A stretch of DNA of 64,000 bases from an uncultured Psychroserpens sp. (lineage in GTDB: Bacteria > Bacteroidota > Bacteroidia > Flavobacteriales > Flavobacteriaceae), in the NCBI GenBank assembly GCA_947489585.1, contig CANLEE010000004.1, positions 233,235 to 297,234 on the forward strand, read 5' to 3'. Below the pieces are notes generated by a model. The model was not told where the DNA came from. It searched no databases and was given only the letters and a program-made list of their open reading frames with translations. Position 1 is the first letter of the stretch; each line of letters starts with the position of its first letter. Below are positions 17,873-25,734 of this stretch, piece by piece. A program made the translations under genes and the position numbers.

Positions 17873-19037
17873 GTTTTTTAAAGGTCAATATAAATGTTGT
17901 ACCTTCATTAAGTTTACTTTCTACATCTATAGTGCCTCCAAGCGCTTCAACTTGAGTTTTGGTAATGTATAAGCCAACACCTCTAGAATCATCTCTATTA
18001 GTACCATGATAAGTTTGATACATCTCAAACAGTTTGTTTTTGAATTTTTCTGTATCGATACCAATACCATTATCAGCTACTAAAATTTTAAGTTCGTTTT
18101 TAGTGTGAATAGATTGCAAAATTACTTTTGAATTGCGCTTATCAGATCTGTATTTTATGCCATTAGAGATTAAATTATAAATGATACTCTCTAAATATGA
18201 TCTATTGGCTATTAAAAAGTCATCCTTTCGTAGTGAATTATAGATGGCAACTTCGTTATTAGCAATTTCTATTTCAAGACTATCAATAATTTTTTCAGTA
18301 CAAGCAAAAATATTGACCCGTTCATTTAGCGCTTTAGTGTTAGATTTTGACTTTATACTTATGATATCATCTAAATCAACAATTGTACTTGTTAGTGCTT
18401 CGGAAATCGTATTTAAATGGTTTATGAGTTCTACTTTTTCTTCTTCAGAATTTGATTCCTCATAGAACTCTAATATATTTTTGAAATTTCCAATATGCGT
18501 TTTCAAATTATGAGAAACGATGTGAGTAAAGTTATGAAGCCTTTTATTTTGACTTGTAATTAATTGAAGATACTTCTCAGATTGCTCATCTTTCTTTTTT
18601 CTATAGGTGATATCAGTATGAGTCCCTATAATTCGTTTTGGTTTTCCATTAATATCACGATCTACCACTTTTCCTTTATCGAGAATCCATTTATAATTTC
18701 CATCCTTGCATAGGACGCGATGTTCATTTCTATACGTATCTAAATGGCCATTAATATGTGCATTAAAATCTTTAAAATAGGTTTCTAAATCTTCTGGATG
18801 AACTCTTCGATTCCATTCCATTGAAGAGTTTGTCAATTCATGATCTTTGTAACCAAGAATGTTTTTAGATTCTTTAGAATAAAATACTTCATCACTAATT
18901 GCATTATAATCCCAAAGCCCAACCTCAGAATTTTCTAAAGCAATCTGCCATTTTAAGCCATCAAAAGGTTTTTGATTTTTAGTTTTGTCGTAAGTGTCTG
19001 ACTTAGAGCGTTTTATTCTTTCCCACAGCATTTTCAT
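17859..19037 (-). CDS. PAS-domain sensor histidine kinase
   Basis: A 392-residue kinase with no obvious membrane segment, so probably cytosolic. PAS and PAC region about 30-145 (GLWDYNAISDEVFYS, YKWILDKGKVVDR, IIGTHTDITYRK). The phospho-acceptor is H176 in HIVSHNLKTHIGNF. The ATP-binding part has the N box (NLISNGIKYRS, 288-298), DNGIG (322-326) and GVGLYITK (353-360). No response regulator or receiver domain is nearby, so it is an orphan kinase. ATG at 19037 and two codons later are both possible starts. The signal is unknown. Confidence 0.9.
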   Translation of the reverse strand: MKMLWERIKRSKSDTYDKTKNQKPFDGLKWQIALENSEVGLWDYNAISDEVFYSKESKNILGYKDHELTNSSMEWNRRVHPEDLETYFKDFNAHINGHLDTYRNEHRVLCKDGNYKWILDKGKVVDRDINGKPKRIIGTHTDITYRKKKDEQSEKYLQLITSQNKRLHNFTHIVSHNLKTHIGNFKNILEFYEESNSEEEKVELINHLNTISEALTSTIVDLDDIISIKSKSNTKALNERVNIFACTEKIIDSLEIEIANNEVAIYNSLRKDDFLIANRSYLESIIYNLISNGIKYRSDKRNSKVILQSIHTKNELKILVADNGIGIDTEKFKNKLFEMYQTYHGTNRDDSRGVGLYITKTQVEALGGTIDVESKLNEGTTFILTFKKQKAL

Positions 19038-19105
19038 AAGTGCACTTTTCTAATTAAGACCCTTTTTTTATGCAAATGTCACTAGAATTTTAAAAAAATA
19101 CACGT

Positions 19106-20014
19106 TTATTTTCTTGGGTGATATGCAGTTAGTACATCCTTTAAATGAGAACGATCTACATGCATATAAATTTCTGTAGTAGTAATGCTTTCATGACCAA
19201 GCATAAGTTGAATGGCCCTTAAATCTGCTCCATTTTCAAGAAGGTGAGTAGCAAATGAATGCCTAAAGGTATGCGGAGAAATTACTTTATTTAAGTTGAT
19301 GGCTTTGGCTAATTTTTTTATAATGGTAAAAATCATAGCTCGAGTTAATTGTTTCCCTCTATTATTTAAAAACAAAATATCTTTATGCTCTGGGTAAACT
19401 TTTATATGTGCCCTAATGTCTCTCCATAGGCTAATATACTTTTGAGTATTAGGACCAATAGGAACAAAACGTTGTTTATTTCCTTTGCCAGTCACTTTGA
19501 TGAAACCTTCATCAAAAAATAAATCAGATATTTTTAAATTTATTAGTTCACTAACACGTAATCCGCAACTATATAAGGTTTCTAAAATGGCTCTGTTGCG
19601 TTCTCCAATTCTAACACCATTAAATTCTTTACTTAAATCTATGGCATTAATAAGCGCATCAATTTCTTCAATAGCAAGTGTGTCTGGTAACTTTCTACCA
19701 ATTTTAGGAGATTCAATATGATCTAGAGGATTAGTTGTTCTATAATCTTCAAACACTAAATAGCTAAAAAAACTTCGCAAGCCAGAAATGAGTCTGGATT
19801 GTGACCTAGAGTTTAGTTGTTTTGAAACATCATATATAAATGATTGAATGGCTTCATAATCAATTTGCAACGGCGATTGATTAACTTTATGTTCTTCCAA
19901 ATACGCAATGAGTTTCTCTACATCTAGCTCATAGTTCTTGATTGAATTAGCAGATAAACCTCTCTCTATTTTTAGATAGTATTTAAAATCATTAAGAGCA
20001 TTTTGCCACTTCAT
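19106..20014 (-). CDS. xerD: Site-specific tyrosine recombinase XerD
   Basis: A 302-residue recombinase of the length of chromosomal XerD, which resolves chromosome dimers at dif together with XerC. An N-terminal SAM-like DNA-binding domain (about 1-90) is followed by the catalytic domain with R153 (CGLRVSEL), K177 (GKGNKQR), H248 and R251 (PHTFRHSFATHLLENGADL), H274 (LGHESI) and nucleophile Y283 (EIYMHV). All catalytic residues are present. No att sites or integrase cargo surround it, so it looks like the housekeeping enzyme, not a mobile element. Confidence 0.92.
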   Translation of the reverse strand: MKWQNALNDFKYYLKIERGLSANSIKNYELDVEKLIAYLEEHKVNQSPLQIDYEAIQSFIYDVSKQLNSRSQSRLISGLRSFFSYLVFEDYRTTNPLDHIESPKIGRKLPDTLAIEEIDALINAIDLSKEFNGVRIGERNRAILETLYSCGLRVSELINLKISDLFFDEGFIKVTGKGNKQRFVPIGPNTQKYISLWRDIRAHIKVYPEHKDILFLNNRGKQLTRAMIFTIIKKLAKAINLNKVISPHTFRHSFATHLLENGADLRAIQLMLGHESITTTEIYMHVDRSHLKDVLTAYHPRK

Positions 20015-20090
20015 ATTGCATATTTAAAAATATCTGCGCTTTTATAGGTTAAAAATACTAAATTATTTGGCTAAAACACCGTGTTTTGTA

Positions 20091-20106
20091 TACGACATAT
20101 GACGTA
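20091..20106. promoter_or_regulatory. Imperfect palindrome between divergent xerD and porin-like gene
   Basis: TACGACATATGACGTA is a 16-bp palindrome with one mismatched pair. It lies in the 249-bp divergent intergenic region. A possible operator; low certainty because the region is AT-rich. Confidence 0.25.
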
Positions 20107-20263
20107 TTTTGTCATAAAATGTTGATAACTAAAAAATATAAATTACTGATTTATAGATGCTTATAAGTTTGTGTTTATAAAATTGTTAATAAGATGAAAA
20201 AAAATGTTCATAATCTGAAAAAAAAGTATTTAGTTTGTACTAATCAATTTTAAAACTTTTATT

Positions 20264-20761
20264 ATGAAAAAATTAATGTTATTTGCTGCTGTTGCAGTTT
20301 TTGGATTAACAAGTGTAACTGCTCAAAATTTTAACGCAGGTATTAGTGCTGGACTTCCTATGGGAGATGCTGGTGATTTAACTACTTTTGGTATAAACAT
20401 AGATGTTAGTTATTTATGGGAAGTATCTGATGATTTTACAGCAGGTGTAGCTTCTGGATATCAGCATTATTTAGGAGATTCTATTGAAATATTAGGAACG
20501 TCAGTTGATATTGACGATACTGGATTCTTACCTATTGCTGCTGCTGGACGTTATAGCTTATCAGAAGAATTTACTGTAGGAGCTGATTTAGGTTACGCAG
20601 TTGGAATTAGTCCTGACGGTAACGATGGTGGATTTTATTATGCACCTAGAGTTCAGTACGGAGTATCAGAAAGTATTGATATAGTTGCTGCTTACAGAGG
20701 AGTTAGCCTTGATGGTGGTTCTTTTGATGCAATTACTATCGGTGTTGAATTTGGATTATAA
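20264..20761 (+). CDS. Small outer-membrane beta-barrel protein (porin family)
   Basis: A 165-residue protein. A clear signal peptide (MKKLMLFAAVAVFGLTSVTAQ) precedes repeated amphipathic strands with Gly-rich turns (ISAGLPMGDAGDLTTFGINI, YAPRVQYGVSES) and the C-terminus ITIGVEFGL. These features fit an eight-stranded OmpX/OmpW-type barrel. No substrate is evident. It stands alone: divergent from xerD and closed by a terminator at 20781-20813. Confidence 0.75.
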   Translation: MKKLMLFAAVAVFGLTSVTAQNFNAGISAGLPMGDAGDLTTFGINIDVSYLWEVSDDFTAGVASGYQHYLGDSIEILGTSVDIDDTGFLPIAAAGRYSLSEEFTVGADLGYAVGISPDGNDGGFYYAPRVQYGVSESIDIVAAYRGVSLDGGSFDAITIGVEFGL

Positions 20762-20780
20762 TATCTAACTCAATATAATT

Positions 20781-20813
20781 AAAAAAAGGAAACTAATTTA
20801 GTTTCCTTTTTTT
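20781..20813 (+). terminator. Rho-independent terminator after the porin-like gene
   Basis: Stem AAAAAAAGGAAAC (20781-20793) with GTTTCCTTTTTTT (20801-20813), 13 bp, loop of 7 nt. Confidence 0.88.
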
Positions 20814-20853
20814 ATGCTTTTAATTAAAATTTTAATCACTCAAAATGATTAAT

Positions 20854-20887
20854 AAAAAAACCAAAGCGCATGAACTTTGGTTTTTTT
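20854..20887. terminator. Second hairpin terminator upstream of aroQ
   Basis: Stem AAAAAAACCAAAG (20854-20866) with CTTTGGTTTTTTT (20875-20887), 13 bp, loop of 8 nt. It lies 41 bp after the first hairpin and 28 bp before aroQ. Two tandem terminators insulate aroQ, so aroQ needs its own start downstream of, or within, this hairpin. A weak TATCTTTA element lies at about 20903. Confidence 0.7.
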
Positions 20888-20914
20888 ATACCCAAATTTT
20901 AATATCTTTACTTT

Positions 20915-21334
20915 ATGAAAAAGCTTATTATTATCAATGGTCCCAATATTAATTTACTTGGTAAACGTGAAACAAGTATCTATGGAAATATGGCATTTGA
21001 AGAGTTTTTTGAAACACTTCTAAAGAAGCATCCAAACATCTCATTAGAACACTATCAATCAAATATAGAGGGAGAGCTCATTGACAAAATCCAAGAGGTA
21101 GGCTATAATTATGACGGAATTATATTAAACGCAGCAGCGTATACACATACTTCTGTTGGTATTGGTGATGCTGTAAAAGCCATCGAAACTCAAGTAGTGG
21201 AGGTGCATATCTCTAATACATTTGATAGAGAAGCATTTAGACACCAATCGTATATTTCAGGAAACGCTAAAGGCGTGATTCTAGGTTTTGGTCTGCAGAG
21301 CTATGAATTGGCGATACAGAGTTTTTTAGACTGA
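20915..21334 (+). CDS. aroQ: 3-dehydroquinate dehydratase, type II
   Basis: A 139-residue enzyme of the shikimate pathway that removes water from 3-dehydroquinate. Type II motifs are present: INGPNINLLGKRETSIYG with R18 and Y23, NAAAYTHTS (N73), and VEVHISN with H98, followed by FRHQSYIS. Length is normal. It is separated by tandem hairpins from the gene before. It is followed 24 bp later by an unrelated outer-membrane gene, so co-transcription is possible. Confidence 0.95.
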   Translation: MKKLIIINGPNINLLGKRETSIYGNMAFEEFFETLLKKHPNISLEHYQSNIEGELIDKIQEVGYNYDGIILNAAAYTHTSVGIGDAVKAIETQVVEVHISNTFDREAFRHQSYISGNAKGVILGFGLQSYELAIQSFLD

Positions 21335-21358
21335 ATCTCATAGAAAATAACATGTCCA

Positions 21359-21841
21359 ATGAAAAACATTATAGTTCCTTTGTTATTGTTTTTATTAATT
21401 TGGATGTCTTCTCAAGCGCAATCTAATGTTGATTTTGGTGTAAAAGGAGGCGTGAATTTTACTTTTTTTAATGTTGAACAAGCAAATTTTGGACCAAGAG
21501 CAAAAACCCAAACAAGCTATTATGGTGGTGTATTTACTGAGTTTCATTTTGATGAGTCATTTTCACTACAACCAGAAGTCTTATACATAGGACTTGGCGA
21601 CTTTAAGTTTATCAATGTGCCAATTTATGCCAAATATGAAGTGGCAAAAAATTTAGATATCCTTGTTGGACCTAGTTTGAATTATTTCTTCGATTTTTTT
21701 TCTAATAAGTTTAAAGTACGCGGTGATATAAGCACAGCGTTTCATATCACAAAAGCTATAGATATTCACATAAAATACACACTGGGCTTTGAGGTGATTT
21801 CCCCTAATGGATTGTTTTTGGGAGTGGGCTACAGGTTCTAG
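21359..21841 (+). CDS. Small outer-membrane beta-barrel protein (1 of 3 in a row)
   Basis: A 160-residue protein with a signal peptide (about 1-20, ending SQAQS). The mature part has short alternating strands (FGVKGGVNFTFF, SFSLQPEVLYIGLG, FLGVGYRF) and a terminal Phe, as in PorT/OmpX-like barrels. The FGVKGGxN motif recurs in the next gene, so the two are probably related. Role unknown. Confidence 0.65.
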   Translation: MKNIIVPLLLFLLIWMSSQAQSNVDFGVKGGVNFTFFNVEQANFGPRAKTQTSYYGGVFTEFHFDESFSLQPEVLYIGLGDFKFINVPIYAKYEVAKNLDILVGPSLNYFFDFFSNKFKVRGDISTAFHITKAIDIHIKYTLGFEVISPNGLFLGVGYRF

Positions 21842-21970
21842 TTTGCTTAAAAAATTAAGAATTTTTGCATAGGATTAACCTTCCCTTTAGATATGATTAT
21901 GATATGGTTATGACTATTTAACATGGCTTAGAAATAGATTTGTTTCCAATTAATCAAACAAACAATTATT

Positions 21971-22492
21971 ATGAAACAATCATTTCTATTTGTCCTATTG
22001 TTGATAGGAACAACTCATGCTGCATTTACTCAAGATGACACATCATTTGTTAAGAACACAACTATTTTTGGGGTTAAAGGAGGCTTAAATTACACATCTA
22101 TTCTTAGTGTACCCGAAAACACAAACGACATTAGTTTATTTGCAGGCTTATTCGCCGAAACTAGATTGTCAAGGCGTTTTGGAATTCAGTATGAACTTCG
22201 GTATTCAGTATATAGTACAATGGAATTTATAGAAGCACCTTTGTTGTTAAAATATTACTTCAATGAAAAACTCAATGTGTTTTTTGGGCCTAGATTGGAC
22301 TTTCTTGTCGATGACAATGAAATCGCAAAGAGTTTCTCGGTAGCTGCTGAAATTGGCATACAGTATAATTTTTCTAGTCATTTCTTTATAGAAGGGAGTT
22401 ATAGTTTAGCTTCAGAAAATCAAGTGCGCGTTAGTGCATTTGACTCTGGGTCGAGGAGTAGTGTAAGACTAGGAATAGGTTATAAGTTTTAA
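21971..22492 (+). CDS. Small outer-membrane beta-barrel protein (2 of 3)
   Basis: A 173-residue protein with a signal peptide (MKQSFLFVLLLIGTTHAAFTQ), an FGVKGGLNYTS strand like that of the preceding gene, EAPLLLKYYFNEKLNVFFGP, and the C-terminus VRLGIGYKF. A perfect -7 element TAGATTTG lies at 21935-21942, 28 bp before the start, so it may have its own promoter. It lies 5 bp before the third barrel gene, with which it must be co-transcribed. Confidence 0.65.
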   Translation: MKQSFLFVLLLIGTTHAAFTQDDTSFVKNTTIFGVKGGLNYTSILSVPENTNDISLFAGLFAETRLSRRFGIQYELRYSVYSTMEFIEAPLLLKYYFNEKLNVFFGPRLDFLVDDNEIAKSFSVAAEIGIQYNFSSHFFIEGSYSLASENQVRVSAFDSGSRSSVRLGIGYKF

Positions 22493-22497
22493 ATCAG

Positions 22498-22956
22498 ATG
22501 AAGTTTAAAAATTATAAATATATTCTATTAATTGTAATGATAGCAATAACGTTTATTGGTCACTCACAAGATAACACCATAAATGAACTAGATTTGAGAA
22601 AATGGTCTTTGCGATCTCAAGGGGTTCAACTAGGAACTAGTATGGGTCTTACATTGGGTGTATATGAATACCAATTTGATGGCAAACGACTTATTGAAAC
22701 ACCATTATTATTTAAAATCAATATCATAGGTGATTTAAGCGTTTTGGGAGGAGCCACTTTTGACTTTTTTGAAGTTAGAAGCCGAATGACTAATCAAATT
22801 GATGCTTCAGCAACATTAGGAATACAGTATGATATTAATGATGACGCTTATATACAAGGGCTTTTTAATTATCAAATTATAAACACAAACAACCCTTATA
22901 ATTATAAAGCCTATTCACCTTCAAGTTTTAGTATTCGATCTGGGTTTAAGTTTTAA
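22498..22956 (+). CDS. Small outer-membrane beta-barrel protein (3 of 3)
   Basis: A 152-residue protein with a signal peptide (about 1-24, ending FIGHSQ). ETPLLFKINIIGDLSVLGGATFDF parallels EAPLLLKYYFNEKLNVFFGP of the preceding gene, and the C-terminus FSIRSGFKF is barrel-like. It lacks the FGVKGG strand near the N-terminus and looks more diverged or shortened. It ends at a strong terminator. Function unknown. Confidence 0.6.
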   Translation: MKFKNYKYILLIVMIAITFIGHSQDNTINELDLRKWSLRSQGVQLGTSMGLTLGVYEYQFDGKRLIETPLLFKINIIGDLSVLGGATFDFFEVRSRMTNQIDASATLGIQYDINDDAYIQGLFNYQIINTNNPYNYKAYSPSSFSIRSGFKF

Positions 22957-22960
22957 TCAA

Positions 22961-22993
22961 AAAAAATGCGATTCGTTAAGAATCGCATTTTTT
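22961..22993. terminator. Bidirectional terminator between the barrel genes and lpdA
   Basis: Stem AAAAAATGCGATTC (22961-22974) with GAATCGCATTTTTT (22980-22993), 14 bp, loop GTTAA. It serves the convergent barrel genes (+) and lpdA (-). Confidence 0.9.
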
Positions 22994-23007
22994 ATTATAA
23001 TTATGTT

Positions 23008-24384
23008 TTATAAATGAATCACTTCATCATAAGCATCTGCAACAGCTTCCATGACAGCTTCACTCATTGTAGGGTGAGGATGTATCGCTTTTAAGACTTC
23101 ATGTCCAGTTGTTTCAAGTTTACGACCTAAAACTGCTTCGGCTATCATATCTGTAACGCCTGCACCAATCATATGGCATCCTAACCATTCACCATACTTA
23201 GCGTCGAAGATCACTTTTACGAAACCATCTTTTGCTCCAGAAGCACTAGCTTTTCCAGAAGCTGAGAAAGGAAATTTACCAATCTTTACATCTAAGCCTT
23301 GTTCTTTAGCTTGCTTTTCGGTTAAACCAACACTTGCTATTTCTGGAGAACAATAGGTGCAACCTGGTACATTTCCGTAATCTAAAGCTTCAACATGTTG
23401 TCCAGCAATTTTTTCTACACATAAAATACCTTCAGCAGAAGCAACATGAGCTAAAGCTTGACCAGGAGTGACATCTCCAATAGCATAATATCCAGGAATG
23501 TTAGTTTGGTAGTAATCATTAACTAAAATCTTATCTCTATCAACAGCAATACCAACATCTTCTAATCCTATATTTTCGATATTAGATTTAATTCCTACTG
23601 CAGATAAAACCAAATCAGCTTCTAAAACTTCTTCACCTTTTTTAGTTTTCACTGTAGCCTTAACACCTTTTCCAGACGTATCAACTTGAGTCACTTCTGA
23701 AGAGGTCATAATTTTAATGCCACTTTTCTTGAATGAACGCTCTAATTGCTTAGAGACATCAACATCTTCGACAGGAACAATATTTGGCAAATATTCTACA
23801 ATAGTAACTTCAGTACCTATAGAATTGTAGAAATAAGCAAATTCTACTCCAATAGCTCCAGAACCTACAACAATCATTTTCTTTGGTTGTTTGTCTAAAG
23901 TCATTGCTTCTCTATATCCAATCACTTTTTTGCCATCTTGAGGCAAACTTGGTAATTCTCTAGAACGTGCTCCAGTTGCTATAATAATATGATCGGCACT
24001 GTATTCTTTTCCATCTACTTCAACTTTCTTTCCAGTTTTAAGTGTTCCGAAACCTTCTATTACATCAATCTTATTTTTTTTCATCAAAAACTGAACACCT
24101 TTACTCATACCATCAGCAACACCACGACTACGTTTGACAACGGCATCAAAATCATGACCAGCATCTTTGACTGTAAGCCCATAATCTTCAGCATGCTTTA
24201 AATATTCAAAAACTTGAGCAGACTTAAGTAATGCTTTAGTTGGTATGCAACCCCAGTTTAGGCAAACTCCACCTAGATTTTCTTTTTCAACAATAGCAGT
24301 TTTAAAACCTAATTGTGATGCTCTAATTGCTGTGACGTAGCCCCCAGGACCACTTCCAAGTACTATAATATCGTATTTACTCAT
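23008..24384 (-). CDS. lpdA: Dihydrolipoyl dehydrogenase (E3)
   Basis: FAD enzyme that reoxidises dihydrolipoamide in pyruvate and 2-oxoglutarate dehydrogenase complexes. At 458 residues it has the usual length. The N-terminal FAD fold is GSGPGGYVTAIRA, the redox disulfide is C41/C46 in GGVCLNWGCIPTK, the NAD fold is VVGSGAIGVEFA, and the active-site His-Glu pair lies in HPHPTMSEA (H437, E442). No E1 or E2 genes are adjacent, so it is a stand-alone lpd. Confidence 0.95.
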   Translation of the reverse strand: MSKYDIIVLGSGPGGYVTAIRASQLGFKTAIVEKENLGGVCLNWGCIPTKALLKSAQVFEYLKHAEDYGLTVKDAGHDFDAVVKRSRGVADGMSKGVQFLMKKNKIDVIEGFGTLKTGKKVEVDGKEYSADHIIIATGARSRELPSLPQDGKKVIGYREAMTLDKQPKKMIVVGSGAIGVEFAYFYNSIGTEVTIVEYLPNIVPVEDVDVSKQLERSFKKSGIKIMTSSEVTQVDTSGKGVKATVKTKKGEEVLEADLVLSAVGIKSNIENIGLEDVGIAVDRDKILVNDYYQTNIPGYYAIGDVTPGQALAHVASAEGILCVEKIAGQHVEALDYGNVPGCTYCSPEIASVGLTEKQAKEQGLDVKIGKFPFSASGKASASGAKDGFVKVIFDAKYGEWLGCHMIGAGVTDMIAEAVLGRKLETTGHEVLKAIHPHPTMSEAVMEAVADAYDEVIHL

Positions 24385-24440
24385 GAGTCTATTTTTGTCT
24401 TATTTTTAAGGTTACGAAGGTACAAAACCAAATTGTAATA

Positions 24441-24995
24441 TTAAAGGTCATCAGTAAAATGTCTACGAGCTTTTTCTTTACTGAATTTTTCTTGGTTATA
24501 AGTTGTTGATTTTCCTTTAGGAATAGATAGTGATTTCCAATTCTCCCCTTTGGTTAGCTTCCCTAAAAACACTAACTGACCAATATGATAAGCATAGTGT
24601 GCTAATTGCCGATTAATGGCTTCGGTAACAGTATGACCTTGGTTTCTAATATATATAATATGCTCTAAATTCTCTGAAGTTAGAGGTCTTATAGCATTAA
24701 ATAAGCAATCCCAACCTTTGTTCCAATACGCTATTAATTCTTCTCTATTCTGAAATGTATCTTCAAATTCGTTATCGCGATTTCGCCATTCTTTTTCTCC
24801 ATCTTCAGTTAAAAAATTGGTCCAACGACTTAGCATATTTCCAACAATATGTTTCATAATGATTGCTATAGAATTTGAGTCTTCTGCAAACTCATGTTTT
24901 AGCTCATCTAAAGACAACTGAACTATAGTTTTATCTCCAAGACTTTTGTAGTACTCAAATTGTTTTTTTGTACTTTCTAAATAGGACTGTTCCAT
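24441..24995 (-). CDS. DUF1572 / DinB-like four-helix protein
   Basis: A 184-residue soluble protein, mostly helical. KHIVGNMLSRWTNFLTEDGEKEWRN (from about 48) and the later HYAYHIGQ motif (about 132-139) match DUF1572, part of the DinB superfamily. There a triad of histidines usually binds a metal; H48 and the two histidines of HYAYH could form it. Substrate unknown; some DinB relatives are thiol-dependent enzymes. A structured 56-nt element lies just upstream of the start. Confidence 0.75.
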   Translation of the reverse strand: MEQSYLESTKKQFEYYKSLGDKTIVQLSLDELKHEFAEDSNSIAIIMKHIVGNMLSRWTNFLTEDGEKEWRNRDNEFEDTFQNREELIAYWNKGWDCLFNAIRPLTSENLEHIIYIRNQGHTVTEAINRQLAHYAYHIGQLVFLGKLTKGENWKSLSIPKGKSTTYNQEKFSKEKARRHFTDDL

Positions 24996-25020
24996 AAGAT
25001 TTAATTTAGTTCCATAAAAT

Positions 25021-25076
25021 TAGCGATATAAGATCTAAAAATCTATGACTTATCATAGTTAGAAATTATATCGCTA
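25021..25076. repeat. 56-nt nested palindrome (three-part hairpin)
   Basis: Outer stem TAGCGATATAA (25021-25031) with TTATATCGCTA (25066-25076), 11 bp perfect. Middle stem TCTAA (25034-25038) with TTAGA (25059-25063). Inner stem CTATGA (25043-25048) with TCATAG (25053-25058), capped by a CTTA tetraloop. It fills much of the gap between the msrB stop and the start of the DinB-like gene. There is no proper T run, so it is not a normal terminator. It could be a REP-like palindrome or an mRNA-processing element. Confidence 0.6.
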
Positions 25077-25098
25077 TAAGACTTTTATGTACTATAAT

Positions 25099-25581
25099 TT
25101 ATTGCTCAGGAACAAATTTTAATGCCACACCATTAATGCAATGGCGTTTACCTGTAGTATTTCTGGGACCATCGTTAAACACATGTCCAAGGTGACCTCC
25201 ACAGGTTGCACAATGTTCTTCATCTCTACTGTAACCTAGATTATTATCTGTACCATATGCAACGTTGCCTTCAATTTCTCTGTCAAAACTTGGCCAACCC
25301 GTACCTGAGTCAAATTTATGTTCACTTTTAAAAAGGGGCGTATTACAAGCTGCACAATGAAATGTGCCTTTTCTATACTCTTTATTCAGTTCACTAGTAA
25401 ACGGACGTTCTGTTCCAGCTTTTCTTAGAACGTAAAATTGTTCGGCAGTTAACTGTTGTTTCCATTCAGCTTCAGTTTTTGTCACTGAGTAGACTTTTTC
25501 TTTGGTAGTCTCTTTTTTTTGTGCTGAAGAATTACAACTAAAAAATAAAGCAATTACAAGTAGTATTAAAATCTTTTTCAT
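25099..25581 (-). CDS. msrB: Peptide-methionine (R)-S-oxide reductase MsrB, lipoprotein
   Basis: A 160-residue enzyme that reduces methionine-R-sulfoxide in proteins. Two CxxC pairs (CAAC and CATC) form the structural zinc site. SGTGWPSFD and HLGHVFNDGP are family signatures, and the catalytic cysteine is C148 in KRHCINGVALKF. The N-terminus (MKKILILLVIALFFSCNSSAQ) is a lipoprotein signal with Cys16, so the enzyme should act outside the cytoplasm. It is divergent from glgE. Confidence 0.95.
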   Translation of the reverse strand: MKKILILLVIALFFSCNSSAQKKETTKEKVYSVTKTEAEWKQQLTAEQFYVLRKAGTERPFTSELNKEYRKGTFHCAACNTPLFKSEHKFDSGTGWPSFDREIEGNVAYGTDNNLGYSRDEEHCATCGGHLGHVFNDGPRNTTGKRHCINGVALKFVPEQ

Positions 25582-25639
25582 AGTATAAAATTAAGGTTTT
25601 TTTCTGTTTTTTTAAGTCGAAATAGAAAACAATAACTTA

Positions 25640-25652
25640 CGCAAACGTTGTA
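25640..25652. promoter_or_regulatory. LacI-operator-like motif upstream of glgE
   Basis: CGCAAACGTTGTA, about 83 bp before the glgE start, in the divergent msrB-glgE region. The left part (ACGCAAACG) resembles half of the LacI/PurR-type operator with its central CG. A closely related 13-mer (11 of 13 identical) lies upstream of the GH31 gene at 32644. It is not a full palindrome, so the assignment is tentative. Confidence 0.4.
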
Positions 25653-25734
25653 AATTCAAATATCATAATATATTCATGTGAGTTGGCACTAATTTTATTA
25701 ATTTCACATTATTAATATACAATTAACCAACAAA

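Noticed and set aside
19106..20014. Integrase of a mobile element
   Set aside because: Length and motifs are those of chromosomal XerD; there are no att repeats, tRNA or cargo genes around it.
24996..25098. Terminator of msrB at the 56-nt hairpin
   Set aside because: No T run follows the stem on the minus strand, and the nested three-part shape is unlike the other terminators of the window.
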